From Gallintestinimicrobium propionicum (lineage in GTDB: Bacteria; Bacillota; Clostridia; Lachnospirales; Lachnospiraceae), in contig NZ_JAOQJY010000005.1 of NCBI RefSeq assembly GCF_025567525.1, positions 124,001 through 188,000 on the forward strand: DNA of 64,000 bases, written 5' to 3'. How positions within the stretch are numbered: position 1 is the first letter of the stretch; every line of letters begins with the position of its first letter. A program made the translations under genes and the position numbers. Positions 1 through 6,694 of this stretch are shown piece by piece. The notes beneath the pieces were generated by a model, which had not been told where the DNA came from, ran no database searches, and was given only the letters and a program-made list of their open reading frames with translations.

Positions 1-2
1 CC

Positions 3-281
3 AACCGTAAAAACGCGGGCTTTACGGATGAAGAGCGCGCAAAGATGACAAAGCTGCAGGAGAATGGCTTTATCGATACGTTCCGGTATTTTTATCCGGA
101 TCAGGAGGGCATCTATTCCTGGTGGTCGTACCGCTTCCAGGCGCGCAGCAAAAATGCTGGATGGAGAATTGATTATTTTATGACGTCAGAAAGTTTGAAA
201 GACAGACTGGAGGATGCGAAGATCGACACAACGGTTCTGGGATCGGATCACTGCCCGGTGGAGCTGATTTTGAAGGATTAA
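3..281 (+). CDS. xthA: Exodeoxyribonuclease III, C-terminal part (5' end outside window)
   Basis: Reading frame open from the first bases to a stop at 281; only the last 92 residues are inside the window. The tail carries the exonuclease III/AP endonuclease signature: SWWSYRFQARSKNAGWRIDYF followed by LGSDHCPVEL, where the Asp-His pair of SDHCP is the catalytic end motif of the EEP nuclease family. Such enzymes cut DNA 5' of abasic sites in base excision repair and act in the cytosol. The start and upstream context cannot be seen. Family call is confident; whether it is named xthA or exoA is a naming matter. Confidence 0.93.
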   Translation, partial: NRKNAGFTDEERAKMTKLQENGFIDTFRYFYPDQEGIYSWWSYRFQARSKNAGWRIDYFMTSESLKDRLEDAKIDTTVLGSDHCPVELILKD

Positions 282-325
282 AAAATTTCTGCTGGGGATA
301 AAAATATGAAAAATTTTGGAATCAG

Positions 326-354
326 TTGATATTCCAGGATGTTTTGTGTATAAT
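326..354 (+). promoter_or_regulatory. Sigma-A promoter of the structured RNA and PBECR4 gene
   Basis: TTGATA (326-331), 17-bp spacer, perfect TATAAT (349-354). Transcription would start near 361, at the beginning of the hairpin-rich leader. Confidence 0.85.
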
Positions 355-360
355 ATAAAT

Positions 361-573
361 ACCAAGAGAAAACTCTCTTCCTGGAAACAGGACACGAAGC
401 ATAAGGTGTTTGCTTCCGTTGCACTGGCAACGTTAAAACTTTGCATTTACTCTTCAGCCAGAGAATAATAAGGTCGGACGGGTGAAAGGCTCGTAAAGTG
501 GTGGCAAAGCACCGGAACGAAACCAGTTTTGCAGGTAAAATGGAGAAACCTTTGTATCAAAGGTTTCTCTTTT
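361..573 (+). ncRNA. Hairpin-rich structured RNA ending in an intrinsic terminator, unidentified
   Basis: About 210 nt between a strong promoter and a terminator, without a convincing ORF. It folds as a row of short hairpins: AGAG/CTCT around 366-377, TCCTG-GAAA-CAGGA at 379-392, GAAGCA/TGCTTC at 396-416, CGTTGC/GCAACG at 417-432, CTCT/AGAG near 450-465, a GAAA-looped stem near 478-494 and GGTG/CACC near 500-514. I do not recognise a known riboswitch class (no T-box, SAM, cobalamin, c-di-GMP or ykkC core). It could be a riboswitch-like leader, an independent small RNA, or the RNA partner of the nuclease-fold protein downstream. Confidence 0.6.
543..573 (+). terminator. Intrinsic terminator inside the leader, just before the PBECR4 gene
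   Basis: Perfect 12-bp stem GAGAAACCTTTG (543-554) / CAAAGGTTTCTC (558-569) with a 3-nt loop and TTTT. It lies 15 nt before the ATG at 589, so readthrough sets expression of the gene. Confidence 0.85.
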
Positions 574-588
574 ACGTTAAGGAGAATA

Positions 589-1257
589 ATGAAATACGGC
601 ATAAAAAACGAAAAAATATTGACGTCGGAAGAGGTGTTGGCGATCCTGCATCGCAGTGCCGTCCGATATTCCGAATATGCTGATACGACACTGCTATTTC
701 TGTTTCGGGAAAAGAAAACGGAAGGTTATAATTTTTATGAGGTCAGATTTGGAAAGCATAATTTCATGCACCTGGCGGGAATGAAAAGTGAAATGTTCAA
801 TGCGGTCGAATTTTATGAAGCATGTCTGAATGGAATGGTGACACAAAAGGCATGCACTCCGCGGAGAGACAGGAAAACGATGTATTCCAAGCTGGCTGTT
901 TTGGAGCAGATGTTGGATTTACGAAACAGCAAATGTTATAAAATTGGAGAAAAAGATTTAGTAACACGCGAGAATGATTTTGAAATGGCTACCGGAAATG
1001 CGAACGGAGTCATTGGGTATGATGCGCGCATAAAAATAAAAGGAAGCGATAAAGTGGACAGAGCCAAAGCGGCGATTCCGACCACTTTACTGAACGCTCC
1101 GATCACAGCATATTGCTCCAGACCAGACAAGATTATGTTTATTCTGCAAAAATCAGATAGGGAAAATACATATAGCAGATTGTTTTATGAAATCAAAAAA
1201 GGGCTGTTTCAAACCGAAAAGGAAAGAATTAAGGAACAGTTAAAGATAGATTTATAG
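589..1257 (+). CDS. PBECR4 domain protein (BECR-fold nuclease-like)
   Basis: 222 residues. The start at 589 is chosen because AAGGAG lies 4 nt upstream; the earlier in-frame ATG at 529 is inside the terminator region. The sequence matches the remembered PBECR4 pattern (phage Barnase-EndoU-ColicinE5/D-RelE-like nuclease 4): NFMHLAGM (around residues 60-67), FYEACLNG, IGEKDL, then MATGNANGVIGY and IPTTLLNAPI followed by a beta-strand KIMFILQKS. The BECR fold contains many RNA-cleaving toxins, but activity here is inferred only. Upstream lies a structured RNA with its own terminator, an arrangement like a type III toxin-antitoxin locus. No signal peptide or membrane segment. Bases are more AT-rich than in neighbouring genes, which fits horizontal origin. 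Confidence 0.65.
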   Translation: MKYGIKNEKILTSEEVLAILHRSAVRYSEYADTTLLFLFREKKTEGYNFYEVRFGKHNFMHLAGMKSEMFNAVEFYEACLNGMVTQKACTPRRDRKTMYSKLAVLEQMLDLRNSKCYKIGEKDLVTRENDFEMATGNANGVIGYDARIKIKGSDKVDRAKAAIPTTLLNAPITAYCSRPDKIMFILQKSDRENTYSRLFYEIKKGLFQTEKERIKEQLKIDL

Positions 1258-1301
1258 TAGTAAAAAAGGAACTTTTAGAAATAGCGCCCTAAAAATAGAA
1301 C

Positions 1302-1331
1302 CTTTCAAATTTCCTTATGGAAATTTGAAAG
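1302..1331. terminator. Perfect hairpin 3' of the PBECR4 gene
   Basis: CTTTCAAATTTCC (1302-1314) and GGAAATTTGAAAG (1319-1331) form a 13-bp stem with a TTAT loop. It has no T-run and abuts the next hairpin. Confidence 0.5.
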
Positions 1332-1378
1332 TAGCGCAAAAAAGGGAACCCACCATGAGGTTCCCTTTTTTGCGCTAC
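1331..1378. terminator. typA: Bidirectional terminator between the PBECR4 gene and typA
   Basis: A 20-bp perfect inverted repeat, 1331-1350 and 1359-1378, with an 8-nt loop. Internal A6 and T6 tracts give a U-run on either strand. The 3' arm overlaps the typA stop codon (1375-1377). Confidence 0.85.
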
Positions 1379-3207
1379 TTGTTCTGGATTGCAGCACGCT
1401 TGCGCATGGTGTGATCCAGGATTTTTTTACGGATTCTGAGAGACTTGGGAGTTACCTCCAGAAGCTCGTCTGTGTCGATGAAGTCCAGTGCCTGCTCCAG
1501 GCTTAAAATGCGCGGAGGGGAAAGGCGCAGGGCATCGTCGGCGCTGGAAGAACGGGTGTTAGTCAGCTTCTTGGTCTTGCAGACATTGACTTCGATGTCT
1601 TCACTGCGACCGGTCTGACCGATAACCATTCCGGCGTAAACCTTTTCACCGGCTCCGATAAACAGTGTGCCGCGCTCCTGTGCATTGAACAGACCGTAGG
1701 TGATGGCATCGCCTGCCTCGAATGCGATCAGGGAGCCCTGCTTGCGGTACTGGATATCGCCCTTGTAAGGCGCATAGCTGTCAAATATAGCGTTCATGAT
1801 ACCGTTGCCCTTGGTGTCGGTCATGAACTCACCACGGTAGCCGATCAGACCGCGGGAAGGAATCATGAATTCCAGGCGGGTCGTGCCGCTGTGGCCGGGG
1901 GTCATGTTGACCAGTTCGCCCTTTCTCTGACCGAGCTTTTCGATAACGTTTCCGGCAAACTCTTCCGGAACATCGATATATACCTGTTCCATAGGCTCGA
2001 GCTTGTGCCCCTTTTCATCATAATGGTACAGAACTTCCGCCTTGCTGACTGCAAACTCATAGCCCTCACGGCGCATGTTCTCGATCAGGACGGACAGATG
2101 CAGCTCGCCGCGTCCGGATACCTTAAAGCTATCGGTGGAATCTGTTTCTTCCACGCGAAGGGAAACGTCAGTATTTAATTCGCGGAACAGACGCTCTCTC
2201 AAATGACGGCTGGTGATGAATTTTCCTTCTTTGCCGGCAAGGGGAGAGTCGTTTACCATGAAGTACATTGCAATGGTAGGCTCGGAAATTTTCTGGAACG
2301 GAATTGCGTTGGGCGCATCGGGAGAGCAGAGCGTGTCTCCGATGTGCAGGTCTGCAATACCGGAAATTGCAACGATGGAGCCGATACCCGCCTCGCGGAC
2401 TTCTACTTTATTCAAACCGTCAAACTCATAAAGCTTGCTGACCTTTACGCGCTTGGTGGAGTCGGGATCGTGATGGTTGACGATGACAACCTCCTGATTG
2501 ACGGAAACCTTGCCATTATCCACTTTGCCGACGCCGATTCTGCCGACGTATTCGTTGTAGTCAATGGTACTGATCAACAGCTGCAGACCAGCATCCGGGT
2601 CGCCCTCAGGAGCAGGGATGTAGTCCAGGATCGTGTCGAACAGAGGCTTCATATCCTTATTCTTAACGGTCAGGTTCGTCGTCGCACTGCCGTTTTTCGC
2701 GGATGCGTAAACAAAGGGGCAATCCAGCTGCTCGTCAGTAGCATCCAGCTCTAAGAACAGCTCCAGAACTTCATCCTGTACTTCCAGCGGACGCGCTTCG
2801 GGACGGTCGCACTTGTTGATGCAGACGATAACGGGAAGCTGCAGCTCCAGAGCCTTGCGCAGAACGAAACGGGTCTGCGGCATGGGACCTTCGAATGCGT
2901 CTACAACGAGGATAACGCCGTTTACCATTTTCAGGACACGTTCTACCTCGCCGCCGAAATCGGCATGTCCGGGAGTGTCGATGATATTGATCTTTGTGCC
3001 GTTGTAGGTAACGGCTGTATTTTTAGAAAGGATGGTGATACCGCGTTCGCGCTCAATGGCATTGGAGTCCATCACGCGTTCTGCCACTTCCTGATTGGCA
3101 CGGAACACACCGCTTTGTTTTAACAGCTCATCAACCAGCGTGGTTTTGCCGTGATCGACATGGGCGATAATGGCAACGTTTCTCACGTCTTCTCTTTTCT
3201 GTCTCAT
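1375..3207 (-). CDS. typA: Ribosome-associated GTPase TypA/BipA
   Basis: 610 residues, normal for TypA. Start at 3207 (MRQKREDVRN) chosen over an upstream ATG at 3321 because GAGGAAAAA precedes it and because a promoter sits at 3293-3321, so the longer form would begin in the -35 box. N-terminal GTPase: P-loop AHVDHGKTT, switch ERGITILSK, DTPGHADFGGEV and NKCD; then EF-Tu domain 2, EF-G-like domains and a TypA C-terminal domain (SRGLIGYRGEF, NTRSSSADDALRL). TypA is a translational GTPase that binds 70S ribosomes and aids 50S assembly and stress adaptation. Single-gene unit, convergent with the upstream PBECR4 gene. Confidence 0.97.
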   Translation of the reverse strand: MRQKREDVRNVAIIAHVDHGKTTLVDELLKQSGVFRANQEVAERVMDSNAIERERGITILSKNTAVTYNGTKINIIDTPGHADFGGEVERVLKMVNGVILVVDAFEGPMPQTRFVLRKALELQLPVIVCINKCDRPEARPLEVQDEVLELFLELDATDEQLDCPFVYASAKNGSATTNLTVKNKDMKPLFDTILDYIPAPEGDPDAGLQLLISTIDYNEYVGRIGVGKVDNGKVSVNQEVVIVNHHDPDSTKRVKVSKLYEFDGLNKVEVREAGIGSIVAISGIADLHIGDTLCSPDAPNAIPFQKISEPTIAMYFMVNDSPLAGKEGKFITSRHLRERLFRELNTDVSLRVEETDSTDSFKVSGRGELHLSVLIENMRREGYEFAVSKAEVLYHYDEKGHKLEPMEQVYIDVPEEFAGNVIEKLGQRKGELVNMTPGHSGTTRLEFMIPSRGLIGYRGEFMTDTKGNGIMNAIFDSYAPYKGDIQYRKQGSLIAFEAGDAITYGLFNAQERGTLFIGAGEKVYAGMVIGQTGRSEDIEVNVCKTKKLTNTRSSSADDALRLSPPRILSLEQALDFIDTDELLEVTPKSLRIRKKILDHTMRKRAAIQNK

Positions 3208-3292
3208 TTTTTCCTCACATTCCGCCGCCAAAGCGGCTTGTACTGCGGCATTCCGGCCGCGTATTTCATCATTTCCGGGTTTAAACGGTACA

Positions 3293-3321
3293 AGTATAGC
3301 ACCGCTTTTTTTCTGATGCAA
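3293..3321 (-). promoter_or_regulatory. typA: typA promoter
   Basis: On the minus strand: TTGCAT (3321-3316), 17-bp spacer, TATACT (3298-3293) preceded by TGC (extended -10). Start of transcription near 3286 leaves about 80 nt of leader. Confidence 0.75.
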
Positions 3322-3506
3322 CCATTAAAACGCCCAAAGAGCTGTTTTTCGACACAAAAATAAGGAAAAAACTGCCGGAAGCGGGTGCAGATGTCGGGAA
3401 AAGGAGAATTGTGCGCCTCCGTATATTCATAAATTAGGAAGAAACCCCATAAAATGGAATTACATGACAGGAAAAAATTCTTGTAACAAGAAGGGAGAAC
3501 TTTAAA

Positions 3507-4133
3507 ATGACAGATAAGGTAATTGAAAACAACCAGGCAGCAGTAATGGGCAAAATTATCAGCGGATTTACGTTTAGCCATGAGATTTTCGGTGAAGGCT
3601 TTTACATGATGGATGTGGAAGTCGCGCGGCTGAGCGAATCCTATGATATCATCCCGGTTATGGTATCGGAGCGCCTGATCGACGTGGATGCGAATTACGA
3701 GGGGGAATATGTAAGCATTTACGGACAGTTCCGTTCGTATAACCGCCATGAAGAACGCAGGAATAAGCTGATTTTATCTGTGTTTGCAAGGGAGATCACA
3801 TTCGTGGATGAGTTGGAGGAAAGTGCGCGGACAAACCAGATTTATCTGGACGGTTATATCTGTAAGGAGCCGGTTTACCGTAAGACGCCGCTGGGGCGGG
3901 AGATCGCGGATGTGCTGCTGGCGGTCAACAGACCTTACGGAAAATCGGATTACATTCCCTGCATCTGTTGGGGCAGGAATGCCAGATATGCAGGCAGCTT
4001 TGAGGTTGGCGCCCATTGTGCGGTATGGGGACGGATCCAGAGCCGGGAATATATGAAAAAGCTTTCCGAGGATCAGCTGGAAAAGCGTATCGCTTATGAG
4101 GTATCAGTCAGCAAGCTGGAGCGGATGGACTGA
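3507..4133 (+). CDS. Single-stranded DNA-binding protein-like (tandem OB folds)
   Basis: 208 residues, good ribosome site (AGAAGGGAGA) 9-15 nt before the ATG. Two SSB-type OB folds are visible: residues about 8-90 (MGKIISGF, FYMMDVEVARLSESYDIIPV, YVSIYGQFRS) and about 105-205 (IYLDGYICKEPVYRKTPLGREIADVLLAVNRPYGKSDYIPCICWG, VWGRIQS). The second repeat is the canonical one, with the WGR-like motif. There is no acidic C-terminal tail, unlike the main replicative SSB, so this is probably an accessory paralogue binding ssDNA in the cytosol. Divergent from typA. Confidence 0.75.
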   Translation: MTDKVIENNQAAVMGKIISGFTFSHEIFGEGFYMMDVEVARLSESYDIIPVMVSERLIDVDANYEGEYVSIYGQFRSYNRHEERRNKLILSVFAREITFVDELEESARTNQIYLDGYICKEPVYRKTPLGREIADVLLAVNRPYGKSDYIPCICWGRNARYAGSFEVGAHCAVWGRIQSREYMKKLSEDQLEKRIAYEVSVSKLERMD

Positions 4134-4138
4134 TATAG

Positions 4139-4167
4139 TTGCAGATTAGGGTAAGGTATGCTAAAAT
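4139..4167 (+). promoter_or_regulatory. Promoter of the corrinoid adenosyltransferase gene
   Basis: TTGCAG (4139-4144), 17-bp spacer, TAAAAT (4162-4167) preceded by TGC. It excludes the ATG at 4158 as translation start. Confidence 0.75.
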
Positions 4168-4238
4168 ATCGACATCATATGATATATCTGCGGCATCAAA
4201 TGTTTACGAAAAGACAAATCGGGAAAGGAATTCCGACT

Positions 4239-4718
4239 ATGGGCAGAGTTCAGATTTTTACAGGGGACGGCTATGGAAAAACGATGGCGGCACTCGGGGA
4301 AGCGTTGATTGCTGCCGCATCCGGCAAACGTGTAGTAGTGATTCAGTTTTTGAAGGGGAGAGGCCTGACGGATTCTACATTTGAGCGGCAGCTGGAACCG
4401 GAGATCAAAATCTTCCGGTTTGAGAAATCGGATGCTGACTTTTTATCTCTTCCGGAAGATAAACAGAGGGAAGAAGCACAGAATATTCGAAATGGTATCT
4501 GCTTTGCGAGAAAGGTGCTGACCACTGGTCAATGCGACCTGTTGGTACTGGATGAGGTGCTGGGGCTTGTGGACTGCGGGATCGTGCAGGAGCAGGAGTT
4601 GAGAGAACTGATCTTTCTGCGCGGTGCAGATACGGATGTGACATTGACTGGAATTCGGATGTGTGACAGCCTTTTGGGAATCGCTGACCATGTATCTGAT
4701 ATCGAACAAATTAAATAA
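4239..4718 (+). CDS. Cob(I)yrinic acid a,c-diamide adenosyltransferase family (CobA/CobO/BtuR)
   Basis: 159 residues from the ATG at 4239 (AAAGGA 10 nt upstream; transcription starts after the upstream ATG at 4158). Walker A variant GDGYGKT near residue 10 (the family usually has GNGKGKT), VVVIQFLKG, and Walker B-like LLVLDEVLG with the following region shaped like CobA. These ATP:corrinoid adenosyltransferases transfer the adenosyl group from ATP to reduced cobalt, making adenosylcobalamin. Slightly shorter than E. coli BtuR (about 196 residues), as usual in Clostridia. It stands alone between its own promoter and terminator; no other cobalamin genes are nearby. Confidence 0.85.
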   Translation: MGRVQIFTGDGYGKTMAALGEALIAAASGKRVVVIQFLKGRGLTDSTFERQLEPEIKIFRFEKSDADFLSLPEDKQREEAQNIRNGICFARKVLTTGQCDLLVLDEVLGLVDCGIVQEQELRELIFLRGADTDVTLTGIRMCDSLLGIADHVSDIEQIK

Positions 4719-4724
4719 AAACAG

Positions 4725-4765
4725 ACCCGCGCTGGATGGAGCTTCTCTACAGCGCGGGTTTTGTT
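4725..4765 (+). terminator. Terminator of the adenosyltransferase gene
   Basis: ACCCGCGCTG (4725-4734) pairs with CAGCGCGGGT (4750-4759), followed by a T-rich tract. Confidence 0.85.
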
Positions 4766-4777
4766 TTTCCCTGTTGA

Positions 4778-4806
4778 TTGACAGTCAAGGCGCAGGGTGC
4801 TATGAT
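4778..4806 (+). promoter_or_regulatory. dapA: dapA promoter
   Basis: Consensus TTGACA (4778-4783), 17-bp spacer, TATGAT (4801-4806). Confidence 0.85.
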
Positions 4807-4865
4807 AATTCTATATAAAATCTGTTAGAAAGCAAGGCGGCCGGACGGCTCGCAAGGAGGTTTAT

Positions 4866-5750
4866 ATGGCAATTTTTGAAGGTGCCGGAGTAGCGATTAT
4901 CACCCCGTTTCATACGGATGGTTCGATTGATTATGATAAATTTGGCGAAGTGATTGAACAGCAGATCGCAAATCAGACAGACGCGATCATTGTGTGCGGC
5001 ACAACCGGTGAATCTGCGACGATGACGCATGAGGAGCATCTGGATGTGATCCGCTATTGTGTGGAGAAGGTGGCACATCGGATTCCTGTTGTGGCAGGAA
5101 CCGGCTCTAACTGCACGGAGACGGCGGTTTATCTTTCCCAGGAAGCGGAGAAGATCGGTGCAGACGGGCTGCTTGTTGTAACTCCTTACTACAATAAAGC
5201 GACTCAGAATGGTCTGTATCAGCATTTTAAGATGGTTGCGGATTCTGTAAAGCTGCCGATCCTGTTATATAACGTTCCGTCCCGCACCGGTACGACGCTG
5301 CAGCCGGAGACGATCGTGCGCCTGTGCAGAGATGTGGAAAATATCGTCGGTGTCAAGGATGCAACGGGGAATATCAGCCAGACAGCTCATCTCATGAGCA
5401 TCGCAGATGGCTGTGTGGATCTCTATTCCGGTGAGGATGCGATTATTGTTCCGATGCTTTCTCTGGGAGCAAAGGGCGTGATTTCTGTTTTGTCAAATGT
5501 TGCGCCGCAGGAAACACACCAGATCTGTAGCCTTTATTTTGAAGGAAAGGTAAAAGAAAGCTGTGAGTTGCAATTAAAGGCAGTTCCCCTTGTAGAAGCG
5601 CTTTTCTGTGAAGTGAATCCGATCCCGGTCAAGAAGGCGATGCAGTTAAAGGGCATGTGCACCGGAACCCTGCGGATGCCGCTGACAGAGATGGAAGAGG
5701 CAGATGCGGCAAGACTGGAACGTGAAATGAAAAAATTTGGTGTATTATAA
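4866..5750 (+). CDS. dapA: 4-hydroxy-tetrahydrodipicolinate synthase
   Basis: 294 residues, full length, with AAGGAGG 6 nt before the ATG. Condenses pyruvate with aspartate semialdehyde, the first step of the diaminopimelate/lysine branch; cytosolic TIM-barrel tetramer. Visible motifs: GTTGESATMTHEEH near residue 45 (Thr-Thr of the proton relay), VVTPYYNKATQNGLYQHF near 133-150 (catalytic Tyr), NVPSRTG (substrate-binding Arg) and GVKDATGN near 163 (Schiff-base Lys). A terminator-like hairpin follows before dapB 119 bp downstream, so dapA and dapB may be only partly co-transcribed. Confidence 0.97.
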   Translation: MAIFEGAGVAIITPFHTDGSIDYDKFGEVIEQQIANQTDAIIVCGTTGESATMTHEEHLDVIRYCVEKVAHRIPVVAGTGSNCTETAVYLSQEAEKIGADGLLVVTPYYNKATQNGLYQHFKMVADSVKLPILLYNVPSRTGTTLQPETIVRLCRDVENIVGVKDATGNISQTAHLMSIADGCVDLYSGEDAIIVPMLSLGAKGVISVLSNVAPQETHQICSLYFEGKVKESCELQLKAVPLVEALFCEVNPIPVKKAMQLKGMCTGTLRMPLTEMEEADAARLEREMKKFGVL

Positions 5751-5759
5751 GGGCTTTTT

Positions 5760-5794
5760 GACAGGCCGGGACATAAAGTGCTCCGGTCTGTTTT
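5760..5794 (+). terminator. Hairpin with T-run between dapA and dapB
   Basis: GACAG-G-CCGG (from 5760) pairs with CCGG-T-CTGT (to 5791), an imperfect stem followed by TTTT. Probably a partial terminator. Confidence 0.6.
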
Positions 5795-5869
5795 ACATTT
5801 CAGGATTGCGAGGGTTACAGCAGAGCAATCCACAGAGAAAAAATCCAGGTTCAGAACAAGGAGGATAAC

Positions 5870-6631
5870 ATGGTCAGAGTAATTATGCACGGCTGCAATG
5901 GCCGCATGGGACAGGTCATTACGGAGATGATCGCAAAGGAAGCAGAGATGGAGATCGTTGCGGGGGTGGATGTGAGTGATTCTGTCCATAATACCTATCC
6001 GGTATTTAAAACCCTGAAGGACTGCGATGTAGAAGCGGACGTTGTGATCGATTTTGCAAATGCAAAAGCAGTGGACGGGCTGCTGGATACCTGCGTCGCA
6101 AAAAGTCTTCCCTGTGTTTTATGTACGACCGGACTTTCGGAAGAACAGCTTGCGCATGTCAAAGAGGCTTCCGGCAAGGTTGCGATCCTGCGCTCTGCAA
6201 ATATGTCCATGGGCATCAACCTTTTGATGAAGCTGTTAAAGGATGCGGTTCCGGTGCTGGCAGCGGCTGGCTATGATATGGAAATCGTGGAAAAGCATCA
6301 TAACCAGAAGCTGGATGCTCCCAGCGGCACGGCGATTGCGCTGGCGGACGTCATGAATCAGGCGGCTGGCGGCGATTACGAATATGTTTACGACAGATCG
6401 ACCCGCAGGGAGAAGCGCCCGGAAAAGGAAATCGGTATTTCTGCAGTGCGCGGCGGGACGATTGTCGGCGACCATGACGTGATTTTTGCAGGTCAGGATG
6501 AGGTCATTACCTTTTCCCATATGGCATATTCCAGAAAGCTGTTTGCGACAGGCGCAGTTTCTGCGGCAAAGTTCCTGGCAGGTAAGCCTGCAGGTATGTA
6601 CGATATGAGCCGCGTGATCGAGGGAAAATAA
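5870..6631 (+). CDS. dapB: 4-hydroxy-tetrahydrodipicolinate reductase
   Basis: 253 residues; AAGGAGG-type site (ACAAGGAGGATAAC) before the ATG. Reduces hydroxytetrahydrodipicolinate with NAD(P)H, directly after DapA. N-terminal Rossmann motif HGCNGRMGQ (residues 7-15), the family signature EKHHNQKLDAPSGTA near residue 140 with the catalytic His and Lys, and VRGGTIVGDHDVIFAG near 200. Length is normal for Firmicutes. The next gene, fbp, begins 63 bp later and may be read through. Confidence 0.97.
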   Translation: MVRVIMHGCNGRMGQVITEMIAKEAEMEIVAGVDVSDSVHNTYPVFKTLKDCDVEADVVIDFANAKAVDGLLDTCVAKSLPCVLCTTGLSEEQLAHVKEASGKVAILRSANMSMGINLLMKLLKDAVPVLAAAGYDMEIVEKHHNQKLDAPSGTAIALADVMNQAAGGDYEYVYDRSTRREKRPEKEIGISAVRGGTIVGDHDVIFAGQDEVITFSHMAYSRKLFATGAVSAAKFLAGKPAGMYDMSRVIEGK

Positions 6632-6694
6632 GACAGAAAGCAACTGTTGACGGTGAAACCGGGGGAGCCGCCAGGCGGCAGATAGAGAGGGTAT

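Noticed and set aside
361..573. T-box, SAM, cobalamin, c-di-GMP or guanidine riboswitch for the leader RNA
   Set aside because: None of the conserved cores of these classes could be found; left as an unidentified structured RNA.
2203..2754. 183-codon plus-strand frame within typA
   Set aside because: Shadow of typA codon bias; TypA motifs on the other strand are unmistakable.
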